Positions 1 to 5,907 of a stretch of DNA of 17,916 nt are shown one piece after another. Source of the DNA: Bacillota bacterium (GTDB lineage Bacteria > Bacillota > Clostridia > Clostridiales > Clostridiaceae); the NCBI GenBank assembly GCA_023417975.1, contig JAEZDX010000045.1, positions 1 to 17,916 of the forward strand, written 5' to 3'. The position numbers were made by a program, and so were the translations under genes. The notes beneath the pieces are model-generated. The model searched no databases and was not told the DNA's origin. It worked only from the letters and a program-made list of their open reading frames with translations. Positions within the stretch are counted from its first letter, which is position 1. Every line of letters begins with the position of its first letter.

Positions 1-107
1 ATATGAAATCGTCAAATACCGGCTTTGTAGAAAACTATGATTTAAATAACGATGGTATAATTGATATGTATGATTTGGTTATTATAGCTATAAATATAGC
101 AAAATAA
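1..107 (+). CDS. C-terminal end of a dockerin-like (EF-hand) secreted protein, partial
   Basis: Only the last 34 full codons lie in the window; the reading frame (codons starting at position 3) is open to the left edge and stops with TAA at 105-107. The residues encoded at 39-74 read DLNNDGIIDMYD, a perfect calcium-binding loop of the type I dockerin / EF-hand form, with acidic or Asn ligands at loop positions 1, 3, 5, 9 and 12. A hydrophobic helix follows and ends the protein, as in the second repeat of a dockerin. In the family, such tails anchor secreted glycoside hydrolases or other exoenzymes to a cohesin scaffold or to the cell surface. The enzyme part lies outside the window, so its activity cannot be stated. 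An in-frame ATG at position 3 has no ribosome binding site and is probably internal. A non-dockerin EF-hand tail is the alternative. Confidence 0.72.
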   Translation, partial: MKSSNTGFVENYDLNNDGIIDMYDLVIIAINIAK

Positions 108-127
108 TAGAGATGGACATTTAAAAA

Positions 128-180
128 ATAGGAGCTAATATAGTTTTGCATGGCAATTCTATATTAGCTCCTATACTTTT
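128..180. terminator. Two-way rho-independent terminator
   Basis: ATAGGAGCTAATATAG (128-143) pairs perfectly with CTATATTAGCTCCTAT (159-174), and inside the loop TTGC (146-149) pairs with GCAA (153-156). The plus side is followed by ACTTTT. The minus side runs into a stretch of six T. It lies between two convergent genes, the dockerin-tailed gene (+) and the XRE-cupin gene (-), so it can end both transcripts; the minus-strand T run is the stronger. Confidence 0.85.
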
Positions 181-199
181 GAGTTAAGCTAAAAAACCA

Positions 200-754
200 T
201 TATGCAAAATAGTATATGATATGCTGAAAGGCTACCTGAGAATCGGAACTGTTTATATAGCAATGAGGCTTATTTGCCAAATATCGTATGGCATCTCCGC
301 AGCACAGCTTATAAGTCATATCACCTACAACTGCTTCCATGACTCCGCAAGTGACAATAATATATTCCTCCGTACCTTCATTGTGAGGAGAAGATTTATG
401 AGAGCAGCCAGGCTCCAAATCTATAGTAAAAACTTCAAATCTCCTGGTATTGTCATAGGAAAATAGAGGATATACCTTCATTTTTTTATCGCTTTCCATT
501 ATAGGTTTTATGTCATTACGGTAAACAACAGCTATATCCCTTTCTTCTTCCTCCATAAAATAAGAAAAGGAAACGTTAAGTCCTGTAGCAATTTTCCATA
601 AGGTAGTAACTGTAGGATTTGAAAGTCCTTTTTCTATCTGTGCCAGCATACCTTTACTCACGCCTGTAAGTTCAGCTGCCTTATCCAGACTCATATTTTT
701 TTGCTTTCGTATATTATTAAGGTTCTTCCCTATTATTGTATTAAAATTTTTCAT
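200..754 (-). CDS. XRE-family regulator with C-terminal cupin domain
   Basis: This 184-residue protein has a helix-turn-helix domain at about residues 10-65 (with KNMSLDKAAELTGVSKGML followed by an IEKG recognition-helix end) and a small beta-barrel cupin domain at about 107-180 (GCSHKSSPHNEGTEEY, then a GD turn). This two-domain layout is that of XRE-cupin repressors, where the cupin binds a small ligand. Known relatives control amino-acid, polyamine or catabolic genes; the ligand here is unknown. The start is supported by GGAGG (plus-strand 761-765). The gene is divergent from the YbaK-type gene, with 119 bases between starts and an inverted repeat across the shared promoter, so self-control and control of the neighbour are likely inferences. 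It ends at the two-way terminator at 128-180. Confidence 0.9.
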   Translation of the reverse strand: MKNFNTIIGKNLNNIRKQKNMSLDKAAELTGVSKGMLAQIEKGLSNPTVTTLWKIATGLNVSFSYFMEEEERDIAVVYRNDIKPIMESDKKMKVYPLFSYDNTRRFEVFTIDLEPGCSHKSSPHNEGTEEYIIVTCGVMEAVVGDMTYKLCCGDAIRYLANKPHCYINSSDSQVAFQHIIYYFA

Positions 755-769
755 AAATATCCTCCAATA

Positions 770-798
770 TTGTATGTTATATTGAATATGTGTATAAT
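770..798 (+). promoter_or_regulatory. Promoter of the YbaK/EbsC-type gene
   Basis: TTGTAT (770-775), a 17-base spacer and TATAAT (793-798) form a sigma-A-type promoter pointing to the gene at 874. On the other strand TATAAT (801-806 read in reverse) is a possible -10 for the XRE-cupin gene, with only a poor -35 at 824-829, so the two divergent promoters overlap. Confidence 0.6.
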
Positions 799-812
799 AT
801 ATTATATAACAT
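774..812. promoter_or_regulatory. Inverted repeat, candidate XRE-cupin operator
   Basis: ATGTTATAT (774-782) and ATATAACAT (804-812) are perfect 9-base inverted copies separated by 21 bases. They flank the -10 region in both directions between two divergent genes. A repressor bound here could shut both promoters. The region is very AT-rich, so a chance repeat cannot be excluded. Confidence 0.45.
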
Positions 813-873
813 CGCAGTGAGATTTACTATGATAGTTTGTTAAATTATAAGAAAAAGCAAGGAGGAATTTATT

Positions 874-1353
874 ATGGCTACTAACTTAAAAAAGAGTGCG
901 GAAAGAGTACAGTCAGTACTTAATGAATTCGGTTTTGAACTAAATGTTGTAGAGATGTCCGAATCCACCAGAACAGCACAAGAGGCCGCCGATGCTATAG
1001 GATGTACTGTAAGCCAAATAGCAAAATCATTGATTTTTAAGGGAAAGATATCACAAAAACCTATCTTAATAATAGCCAGTGGAACAAATAGGGTAAATGA
1101 AAAGAGGATTAAAGAAATTATCGGGGAAAAGTTGGAGAAAGCAGACGCGGATTTTGTACTGGAACATACAGGTTATGCCATAGGGGGAATACCTCCTATT
1201 GGACATAAGACTCCAATCACTTCATTTATTGATGAAGACCTGATGCAATACGAAGAAATATGGGCAGCGGCAGGAACGCCAAATGCAGTTTTCAAGCTTA
1301 CCCCCAAAGTTTTAGCCGACATAACAAAGGCGCAAATAATAAGCGTTAAATAA
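874..1353 (+). CDS. YbaK/EbsC-family aminoacyl-tRNA deacylase
   Basis: This 159-residue protein matches the YbaK / prolyl-tRNA synthetase-associated editing domain along its whole length. Visible landmarks are the conserved Lys in QIAKSLIF (K51), the ASGTNRVN strand-loop (68-75) and the GYAIGGIPPIGH loop (100-111) that lines the pocket. Family members act in trans to hydrolyse mischarged tRNAs, such as Cys-tRNA(Pro) or Ala-tRNA(Pro), in the cytoplasm. Which tRNA this one edits cannot be read from the sequence, and some members have no known substrate. Start choice is firm: AAGGAGG (859-865) sits 8 bases before the ATG. It is a single gene with its own promoter, divergent from the XRE-cupin regulator. 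A ligand-sensing repressor beside an editing factor suggests a link to amino-acid supply, but that is inference. Confidence 0.9.
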   Translation: MATNLKKSAERVQSVLNEFGFELNVVEMSESTRTAQEAADAIGCTVSQIAKSLIFKGKISQKPILIIASGTNRVNEKRIKEIIGEKLEKADADFVLEHTGYAIGGIPPIGHKTPITSFIDEDLMQYEEIWAAAGTPNAVFKLTPKVLADITKAQIISVK

Positions 1354-1384
1354 GTTACTACTATGGGTGATAACGCTTTATTCA
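1341..1384. terminator. Possible weak terminator hairpin
   Basis: AAGCGTTA (1341-1348) pairs with TAACGCTT (1371-1378) across a 22-base loop that holds the stop codon of the YbaK-type gene, followed by a short T/A-rich stretch. It lies between two convergent genes. The long loop and poor T run make it a weak case. Confidence 0.35.
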
Positions 1385-1415
1385 ATTATACAGGACAGCT
1401 TTTTAATAATTGTCA

Positions 1416-2027
1416 TCAATCTTTCTTAGGGAAAAGTTTATTTTTATAATAGGCTTCAGCTTGATAAATCACTGCTAACGGATTGTGAGCCAGAACTCTG
1501 TCCTTTACGGCAAAAACAGTTATCGGTGCTTCTGAGTACTTTATAAATAAAGAATCATGGCCGACACATAAACCTAAAAGTATATTAAGCTCGGTTTTAG
1601 CTTCATTTAAAAAAGTAGCTTGCCCAATTGGGTTGCACATGGAAACCTTTTGGCATTCAACGATATCAATAAAGTCTTTAGGTACATTTCCATTTTTACA
1701 TATAACTGAGTTTACTTCAAAGCCATTATAAGTAAGTACTTTATTTAGCATTTTAGCTTCATCAGCCAAGCCTATACAAAACGCGAGACCAATATTTTTA
1801 TATCCGCAGCCTTTAGCAAAGTCCATTATTTCTTCAAGTCTTGTTTTCTTACCATAGCCCTGCCCGGTTATGAGTGCAGATACATGTGCTAGTTTATAAA
1901 CATCGTCCTGCTTGTACATTTGCTTAATATCTTCCATCTTGTCATCAGTACAAGGACAATTTTTCGGAGCATTAGCAATATCACCGCTGCTGCAAGCATG
2001 TATGGAACATAGAGCACAATTATACAT
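1416..2027 (-). CDS. DUF1847 family Cys-rich protein
   Basis: I assign this 203-residue protein to DUF1847 (putative metal-binding) on its cysteine-rich N-terminus and overall pattern. Cysteines occur at 4, 7, 12, 24 and 26 (CALC, then C, then CPC), with further ones at 74, 84, 110, 125, 131 and 154, eleven in all. No signal peptide or membrane segment is visible, so it is probably cytoplasmic. The Cys pattern suggests a metal or iron-sulfur site; no reaction is known to me. The ribosome binding site is weak (AGAAGTG on the minus strand), but the ATG is followed at once by the conserved Cys block, so the start is sound. It has its own promoter (2071-2099) and is divergent from the MarR gene. 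Confidence 0.8.
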   Translation of the reverse strand: MYNCALCSIHACSSGDIANAPKNCPCTDDKMEDIKQMYKQDDVYKLAHVSALITGQGYGKKTRLEEIMDFAKGCGYKNIGLAFCIGLADEAKMLNKVLTYNGFEVNSVICKNGNVPKDFIDIVECQKVSMCNPIGQATFLNEAKTELNILLGLCVGHDSLFIKYSEAPITVFAVKDRVLAHNPLAVIYQAEAYYKNKLFPKKD

Positions 2028-2070
2028 TAATAATCACTTCTTTCATTTATAGTATAAAGCTTTCATATTA

Positions 2071-2099
2071 ATTATACACAATGAGATGCTTCGATACAA
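2071..2099 (-). promoter_or_regulatory. Promoter of the DUF1847 gene
   Basis: On the minus strand TTGTAT (2094-2099), a 17-base spacer and TATAAT (2071-2076) lie upstream of the start at 2027. The hexamers and spacing are the same as at the YbaK-type promoter (770-798). Confidence 0.6.
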
Positions 2100-2201
2100 A
2101 TCCATGGTGCAACGTCATTTCAGATAGTTATAGTAAAGTAAGGTATAGCTTTTTAGTATATTTATAAAGTTATTGGTTATGGCGGAGTTAAAAGTAAGGT
2201 G

Positions 2202-2230
2202 TTGACAAGAAAAAGAATTAGTAATATTGT
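2202..2230 (+). promoter_or_regulatory. Promoter of the MarR-MBL genes
   Basis: TTGACA (2202-2207), a 17-base spacer and TATTGT (2225-2230) form a sigma-A-type promoter with a consensus -35 and a moderate -10. The expected transcription start falls inside the palindrome at 2235-2248. Confidence 0.7.
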
Positions 2231-2234
2231 TGGA

Positions 2235-2248
2235 AGTGTATATACACT
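2235..2248. promoter_or_regulatory. Perfect 14-bp palindrome, candidate MarR operator
   Basis: AGTGTATATACACT is a perfect palindrome placed 4 bases after the -10 and 20 bases before the MarR start at 2269. Palindromes of this size over the transcription start are typical autoregulatory MarR operators. Binding itself is inferred. Confidence 0.7.
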
Positions 2249-2268
2249 AGAGTGAATAAGGTGATATG

Positions 2269-2706
2269 ATGGATAGAAAAATTTATGAGAAAAAACCTTC
2301 TGAATGCAATTGTCTAAATATACGAAGGGCTTCTCAAGCACTTACGGACGTTTACGATGAAATTATGGCTCCCAGCGGCTTAAAGCTTGGGCAATTTTCA
2401 TTACTTAAGCATATAAATAGGTTAGGACCTGTCAGTGTAAGTGATTTGGCTTTAAGCATTAGGCTGGACAGAACTACTCTTGTAAGAAATTTAAAGAGTC
2501 TTGAGGAAAAAGGTCTGGTTACTGATACGGCTCCCGAAAGAAGCAGGAATAGGCAATTACAACTGACTGAGCTTGGATACGGGACTTATAGAGCAGCAGA
2601 GAAGCTTTGGCTTGTGGCACAAAATTTTGTTGAGCAATATTTAGGTAAGGAAGATACTGAATTGCTGACAGAATTGCTTTCTAAGATTGAGGCTTTAGTT
2701 CCATAA
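2269..2706 (+). CDS. MarR-family regulator with N-terminal CxC motif
   Basis: This winged-helix regulator has about 145 residues. The DNA-binding part runs from about residue 40 to 105: GLKLGQFSLL, then SVSDLALSIRLDRTTLVRNL as the helix-turn-helix, then the wing APERSRNRQLQLTELG. The N-terminal helix starts with ECNCLNIRRASQALTDVYD; Cys residues in this helix (about residues 14 and 16) are a mark of one MarR subgroup and could take part in redox or thiol sensing, which is inference. Two ATGs stand in a row at 2266 and 2269. AAGGTG (2258-2263) is only 2 bases from the first and 5 from the second, so I chose the second. A perfect palindrome overlaps the promoter start point. The MBL hydrolase gene follows after 81 bases with no terminator, so the two are probably co-transcribed and repressed together. 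Confidence 0.9.
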   Translation: MDRKIYEKKPSECNCLNIRRASQALTDVYDEIMAPSGLKLGQFSLLKHINRLGPVSVSDLALSIRLDRTTLVRNLKSLEEKGLVTDTAPERSRNRQLQLTELGYGTYRAAEKLWLVAQNFVEQYLGKEDTELLTELLSKIEALVP

Positions 2707-2787
2707 TCATTCCAGATACTGTATACTTAAAGTAATAAAAGGCAAATGTTTTTTGAAGAAGAATACATTATTGGGAGGAGTGGAGAT

Positions 2788-3426
2788 ATGGAGATTATTG
2801 AAGGAATTAGTATGCTGGACTGTACTGAAAGCAGTCATGTATATTTAATTCAAGGAAAGGAAAATATTTTAATTGATACGGGTATGCCGGGGCTTGCAGA
2901 TAAAATACTGAAGGAAATTAGGGCTAAAGGAGTGGAACCTAAAACAATAAAACATATTCTATTAACGCATAATGATGTGGATCATGTTGGAAATACAAAG
3001 ATACTGCAGGATATAACAGGAGCAACTCTTTGGTCATCAGAAGAAGATGCACCATATGTATTGGGTGATAAAAACAGACCGGGTATAAAAAGAATAATGC
3101 AGGCACTAATAAAATATGAAAAACCCACAATAAATCAGAAGTATTCAGAAAATCAAGAATTAGTTGATATTAAAATAATAAAAACACCGGGGCATACTCC
3201 AGGTCACGTAGCAATTGCTTATAAAGATATTTTGTTTACAGGAGATATGTTTAGGGCTATAAGTGGAAAAATTACAAAGATGCAAAAGCGTATGAATTGG
3301 AATCAAGCAGAATATGAAAAATCTCTAGGCATACTTAAACAACTGCAATATCAATGGTTTTGCCCGGGACATGGAACTCCTATTAAGAGAAACGATTCAT
3401 GGGAAGCCTTTATTAATACATTATAA
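2788..3426 (+). CDS. MBL-fold metallo-hydrolase
   Basis: This protein of 212 residues shows the metallo-beta-lactamase fold signature in order: LTHNDVDHVG (H61, D63, D65, H66), TPGHTPGH (H136, H140), LFTGDM (D153) and CPGHGTP (H195). The first motif is H-x-D-x-D-H in place of the usual H-x-H-x-D-H, a variant common in a subgroup of MBL hydrolases, so a two-metal site is still likely. There is no signal peptide; it should be cytoplasmic. Substrate is unknown; lactones, thioesters or other esters are typical for the family. The frame is open to an ATG at 2746, but the strong GGGAGGAGTGGAG block at 2773-2785 just before the ATG at 2788 fixes the start there. Its place behind the MarR gene suggests it handles the compound the regulator senses. 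Confidence 0.88.
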   Translation: MEIIEGISMLDCTESSHVYLIQGKENILIDTGMPGLADKILKEIRAKGVEPKTIKHILLTHNDVDHVGNTKILQDITGATLWSSEEDAPYVLGDKNRPGIKRIMQALIKYEKPTINQKYSENQELVDIKIIKTPGHTPGHVAIAYKDILFTGDMFRAISGKITKMQKRMNWNQAEYEKSLGILKQLQYQWFCPGHGTPIKRNDSWEAFINTL

Positions 3427-3497
3427 AGATGTGTGATGGTAGATAATAACAAACTCACTTAAGAAAATATGGACTTACATATGAGTGGAGATTTATG

Positions 3498-3770
3498 ATG
3501 AAGAGATATCATATTACAGTATCGGGACGTGTACAAGGGGTAGGATTCAGATATTTTGCTATTCGAATAGCTGCAAGTATGAATTTAAAGGGATGGGTAC
3601 ATAATTGCTATGACGGAAATGTTGAAATAGAGGTACAGGGAGAGGAACGGCAGCTTAACAGCTTTATTGAAAGCATAAGAAAAGGAAACTTGTTTATAAG
3701 AGTTGAAAATGTAAATATTGATGAAATTGAGTTGAAAGATGGTGAGAAGTCTTTTAAGCTTATGTACTGA
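3498..3770 (+). CDS. acyP: Acylphosphatase
   Basis: This protein of 90 residues (numbering from the ATG at 3498) is an acylphosphatase of normal family length. It holds both signature blocks: SGRVQGVGFR, with the catalytic Arg (R18) in the phosphate-binding loop, and GWVHNCYDGNVEIEVQG, with the catalytic Asn (N36). It hydrolyses carboxyl-phosphate bonds such as acetyl phosphate or 1,3-bisphosphoglycerate in the cytoplasm. ATG codons stand in a row at 3495 and 3498; GAGTGGAG (3483-3490) fits the second better. It lies 71 bases after the MBL gene with no clear terminator between, so it may be read through from the MarR promoter, but a functional link is not shown. Confidence 0.92.
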   Translation: MKRYHITVSGRVQGVGFRYFAIRIAASMNLKGWVHNCYDGNVEIEVQGEERQLNSFIESIRKGNLFIRVENVNIDEIELKDGEKSFKLMY

Positions 3771-3793
3771 TTATATAACTTAAGGTAAAGGAA

Positions 3794-3823
3794 GCAATAA
3801 TAGAGTTACAAATTTATTATTGC
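3794..3823 (+). promoter_or_regulatory. Hairpin between acylphosphatase and aldolase-like gene
   Basis: GCAATAATA (3794-3802) pairs perfectly with TATTATTGC (3815-3823) around a 12-base loop. It is not followed by a T run, and it ends 5 bases before the ribosome binding site AAAGGGG (3829-3835). It may be an mRNA-stability hairpin or a weak terminator. Confidence 0.35.
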
Positions 3824-3843
3824 CTAATAAAGGGGATAAATAG

Positions 3844-4863
3844 ATGTATAGTTTTAAAAATGATTACAGTGAAACAGCACATCCTAGAATTTTAAATGCG
3901 TTAATGCAATCAAATATGGAGCAGCTAGAGGGCTATGGCGAGGATCAGTATACCGGAATGGCAATTGAGTTGTTAAAACAAAAAATGGATTCAACAGCGG
4001 TGGATATTCATTTATTTCCAGGGGGAACCCAGACTAACTTGACTGCTATTTCAGCATTTTTAAGGCCTCATGAGGCTGCAGTGGCAGCAAATACAGGGCA
4101 TATACTCGTACATGAAACAGGAGCAATTGAAGCTACAGGACATAAAGTAATTTCTATAGAAGTAAAGGATGGGAAACTTCAGCCTAATCACATTAGGGAT
4201 GTACTTGATGCTCATACGGATGAACATATGGTAAAACCTAAGCTTGTTTACATTTCTAATCCTACGGAAATCGGCTCCATATATACTAAAACGGAACTTG
4301 AAAAGCTAAGCTCTTTCTGCAGAGAGAATAAGCTGTTTTTATATGTTGACGGGGCGAGACTTGGTTCGGCATTGTGCTCGGAAGAAAATGACATGGTGCT
4401 TTCCGACTTAGCAAAACTTACAGATGCCTTTTATATAGGTGCAACAAAGAATGGAGCACTTATGGGTGAAGCACTTGTAATATGTAATGAGGCACTTAAA
4501 GAGGACTTCAGATTTCACATTAAGCAAAAAGGTGCATTGCTTGCCAAAGGAGGAATTTTAGGCATTCAATTTTTAGAGCTTTTTAAGGATGATTTATATT
4601 TTCAGCTAGCAAAGCATGCAAATGATATGGCGGTTCTGCTGAGAAATGGAATAAGAAACGCAGGATATTCATTTTTGACAAACTCACCTTCAAATCAAAT
4701 TTTTCCTGTTTTACCGGATAGTATAATTAAGAAGCTGCAGGAAAAGTACTCATTTTATATTTGGAGCAAGGTAGATGACAACCGTTCATCTATTCGTCTT
4801 GTTACCTCTTGGGCTACAAAAGAAGAAAAGGTGTTGGATTTTATTAAGGATTTGGAACAATAG
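3844..4863 (+). CDS. Threonine-aldolase-like PLP enzyme
   Basis: This 339-residue protein fits the beta-eliminating lyase / low-specificity L-threonine aldolase family (ltaE-like), of fold type I. Visible marks are the Gly-rich cofactor loop FPGGTQTN (58-65), the aromatic-stacking His region HETGA (90-94), the PLP-nitrogen-binding Asp in VDGARLGSAL (D169) and the Schiff-base Lys in IGATKNGALMGEA (K202). Known relatives cleave L-threonine or L-allo-threonine to glycine and acetaldehyde in the cytoplasm. Stereo-preference cannot be read here, and another amino-acid lyase in the same family remains possible. AAAGGGG (3829-3835) lies 8 bases before the ATG. No terminator is visible after it; the next gene has its own strong promoter. 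Confidence 0.87.
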   Translation: MYSFKNDYSETAHPRILNALMQSNMEQLEGYGEDQYTGMAIELLKQKMDSTAVDIHLFPGGTQTNLTAISAFLRPHEAAVAANTGHILVHETGAIEATGHKVISIEVKDGKLQPNHIRDVLDAHTDEHMVKPKLVYISNPTEIGSIYTKTELEKLSSFCRENKLFLYVDGARLGSALCSEENDMVLSDLAKLTDAFYIGATKNGALMGEALVICNEALKEDFRFHIKQKGALLAKGGILGIQFLELFKDDLYFQLAKHANDMAVLLRNGIRNAGYSFLTNSPSNQIFPVLPDSIIKKLQEKYSFYIWSKVDDNRSSIRLVTSWATKEEKVLDFIKDLEQ

Positions 4864-4944
4864 TGTAGGATGTTACCGAAGATGTGTGAGTTTAGATTTG
4901 TATTGGATATGTGTTATTAATGAAATGAAGTTGCTTATCTATAA

Positions 4945-4973
4945 TTGACATAGAAGGCGAAATGAACTATACT
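4945..4973 (+). promoter_or_regulatory. Promoter of the TetR-zinc ribbon pair
   Basis: TTGACA (4945-4950), a 17-base spacer and TATACT (4968-4973) form a near-consensus sigma-A promoter. ACTAT (4966-4970) and ATAGT (4980-4984) form a short inverted repeat over the -10 and likely start point, a weak candidate for a TetR operator. Confidence 0.75.
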
Positions 4974-5020
4974 GAGCCCATAGTCGATGAGTGAAGAGTC
5001 AATGCGAAGGGGCTGATGTT

Positions 5021-5608
5021 TTGGCTGAAAATAAGAGACAGATACAAAAAAACTTAACGAGAAAGCTTTTAATTGATACGGCTATAAAGCAATTTGGGGA
5101 AAATGGCATAACAGGGACAAGAACAGCGGATATAGCCAAGGCGGCTAAAGTTTCTCACGGAACTGTGTTTGCTCATTTTGCCACTCAAGAAGAGCTGTTA
5201 ATAGCCGTAATAGAGGAATTTGGAGAAAGAATTACTCAAAGACTACACAATTTGGTTGACATAGACAGTAGCTTAGCTGAAGTATTGCGTGCACATATTA
5301 CAGGGCTAACAGAGTTTGAGCAATTTTATTCAAGGTTGGTTATAGAAAGAAGACTTCTTCCGGAAGAAGCTAAGAATACATATATAATGATTCAATCTAC
5401 AATTTCATTTCATATAAGTATTGCTGCAGAAAAAGAAATGAGAGAAGGAACTATAGGAAAGATGCCTATACATATGGTATACAATACGTGGATAGCGCTT
5501 ATTCACTATTATTTATCGAATGGGGATTTGTTTTCACCGGATGAATCTGTTCTAAAAAAGCATGGAGCTGCACTACTAGATCACTTTATGGCCTTGATAG
5601 CAATATAA
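5021..5608 (+). CDS. TetR/AcrR-family regulator
   Basis: With the chosen start this protein has 195 residues. The TetR DNA-binding domain is at about residues 8-56: a helix beginning TRKLLIDTAIKQFGENG, then TRTADIAKAAKVSHGTVFAHF as the helix-turn-helix, followed by the usual FATQEELL. The remaining helical part is variable and binds an unknown ligand. The frame opens at a GTG at 4991, but nothing like a ribosome binding site precedes it; AAGGGG (5007-5012) lies 8 bases before a TTG at 5021, giving MAENKRQIQ as N-terminus, so I prefer TTG. The weak codon fits low repressor levels. The zinc-ribbon gene follows after 18 bases and shares the promoter at 4945-4973. Confidence 0.88.
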   Translation: MAENKRQIQKNLTRKLLIDTAIKQFGENGITGTRTADIAKAAKVSHGTVFAHFATQEELLIAVIEEFGERITQRLHNLVDIDSSLAEVLRAHITGLTEFEQFYSRLVIERRLLPEEAKNTYIMIQSTISFHISIAAEKEMREGTIGKMPIHMVYNTWIALIHYYLSNGDLFSPDESVLKKHGAALLDHFMALIAI

Positions 5609-5626
5609 ATATTTGGAGGATGAATA

Positions 5627-5866
5627 ATGAAGCAATGCATTGCATGTGGAATGCCTATGAAGGAGTCGAGAGATTTTGCAGAAGGAGATATTCAAAAGGA
5701 TTACTGTAAATTCTGTGCTAGACCGGACGGCACAATGCAGTCCTATGATGAAAAGCTGCAAGCTCTCACCGGTTTTATTGTTAGAACACAAGGAATTGAT
5801 GAAAAGACTGCAAATTCTGCTGCCAAGGCTATGATGGCTAAGCTTCCGGCGTGGAAAAAAGAATAA
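5627..5866 (+). CDS. Small zinc-ribbon protein
   Basis: This is a 79-residue protein. Two Cys pairs, CIAC (C4, C7) and CKFC (C27, C30), frame a domain of the putative zinc-ribbon type (Zn_ribbon_2 family), where they should bind one zinc ion. The C-terminal half (DEKLQALTGFIVRTQGIDE onward) is helical. In the family, this domain occurs alone or joined to AraC-type or effector domains, and its role is not established. GGAGG (5615-5619) lies 7 bases before the ATG. It is almost certainly co-transcribed with the TetR gene, and the pair ends at the terminator at 5866-5902. Confidence 0.85.
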   Translation: MKQCIACGMPMKESRDFAEGDIQKDYCKFCARPDGTMQSYDEKLQALTGFIVRTQGIDEKTANSAAKAMMAKLPAWKKE

Positions 5867-5902
5867 AACAAGAGGGACTGCTGCAATCAGTCCCTCTTGT
5901 TT
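5866..5902. terminator. Two-way rho-independent terminator
   Basis: AAACAAGAGGGACTG (5866-5880) pairs perfectly over 15 bases with CAGTCCCTCTTGTTT (5888-5902) around a 7-base loop. It separates the convergent zinc-ribbon (+) and ammonium channel (-) genes, and T-rich stretches follow it on the minus strand. Confidence 0.92.
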
Positions 5903-5907
5903 CATAA

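Noticed and set aside
221..466. Plus-strand open frame antisense to the XRE-cupin gene
   Set aside because: No ribosome binding site, no recognisable domain, and it overlaps a clear gene on the other strand.
2746..2787. Upstream ATG for the MBL hydrolase
   Set aside because: No ribosome binding site precedes 2746, whereas a very strong one lies inside the extension directly before 2788; the extra 14 residues match no part of the MBL fold.
3794..3823. Terminator after the acylphosphatase gene
   Set aside because: The stem is perfect but AT-rich and has no following T run, so I list it only as a hairpin of unknown role.
5576..5905. Minus-strand open frame over the zinc-ribbon gene
   Set aside because: It runs through the terminator and opposes a gene with conserved Cys pairs and a strong ribosome binding site.
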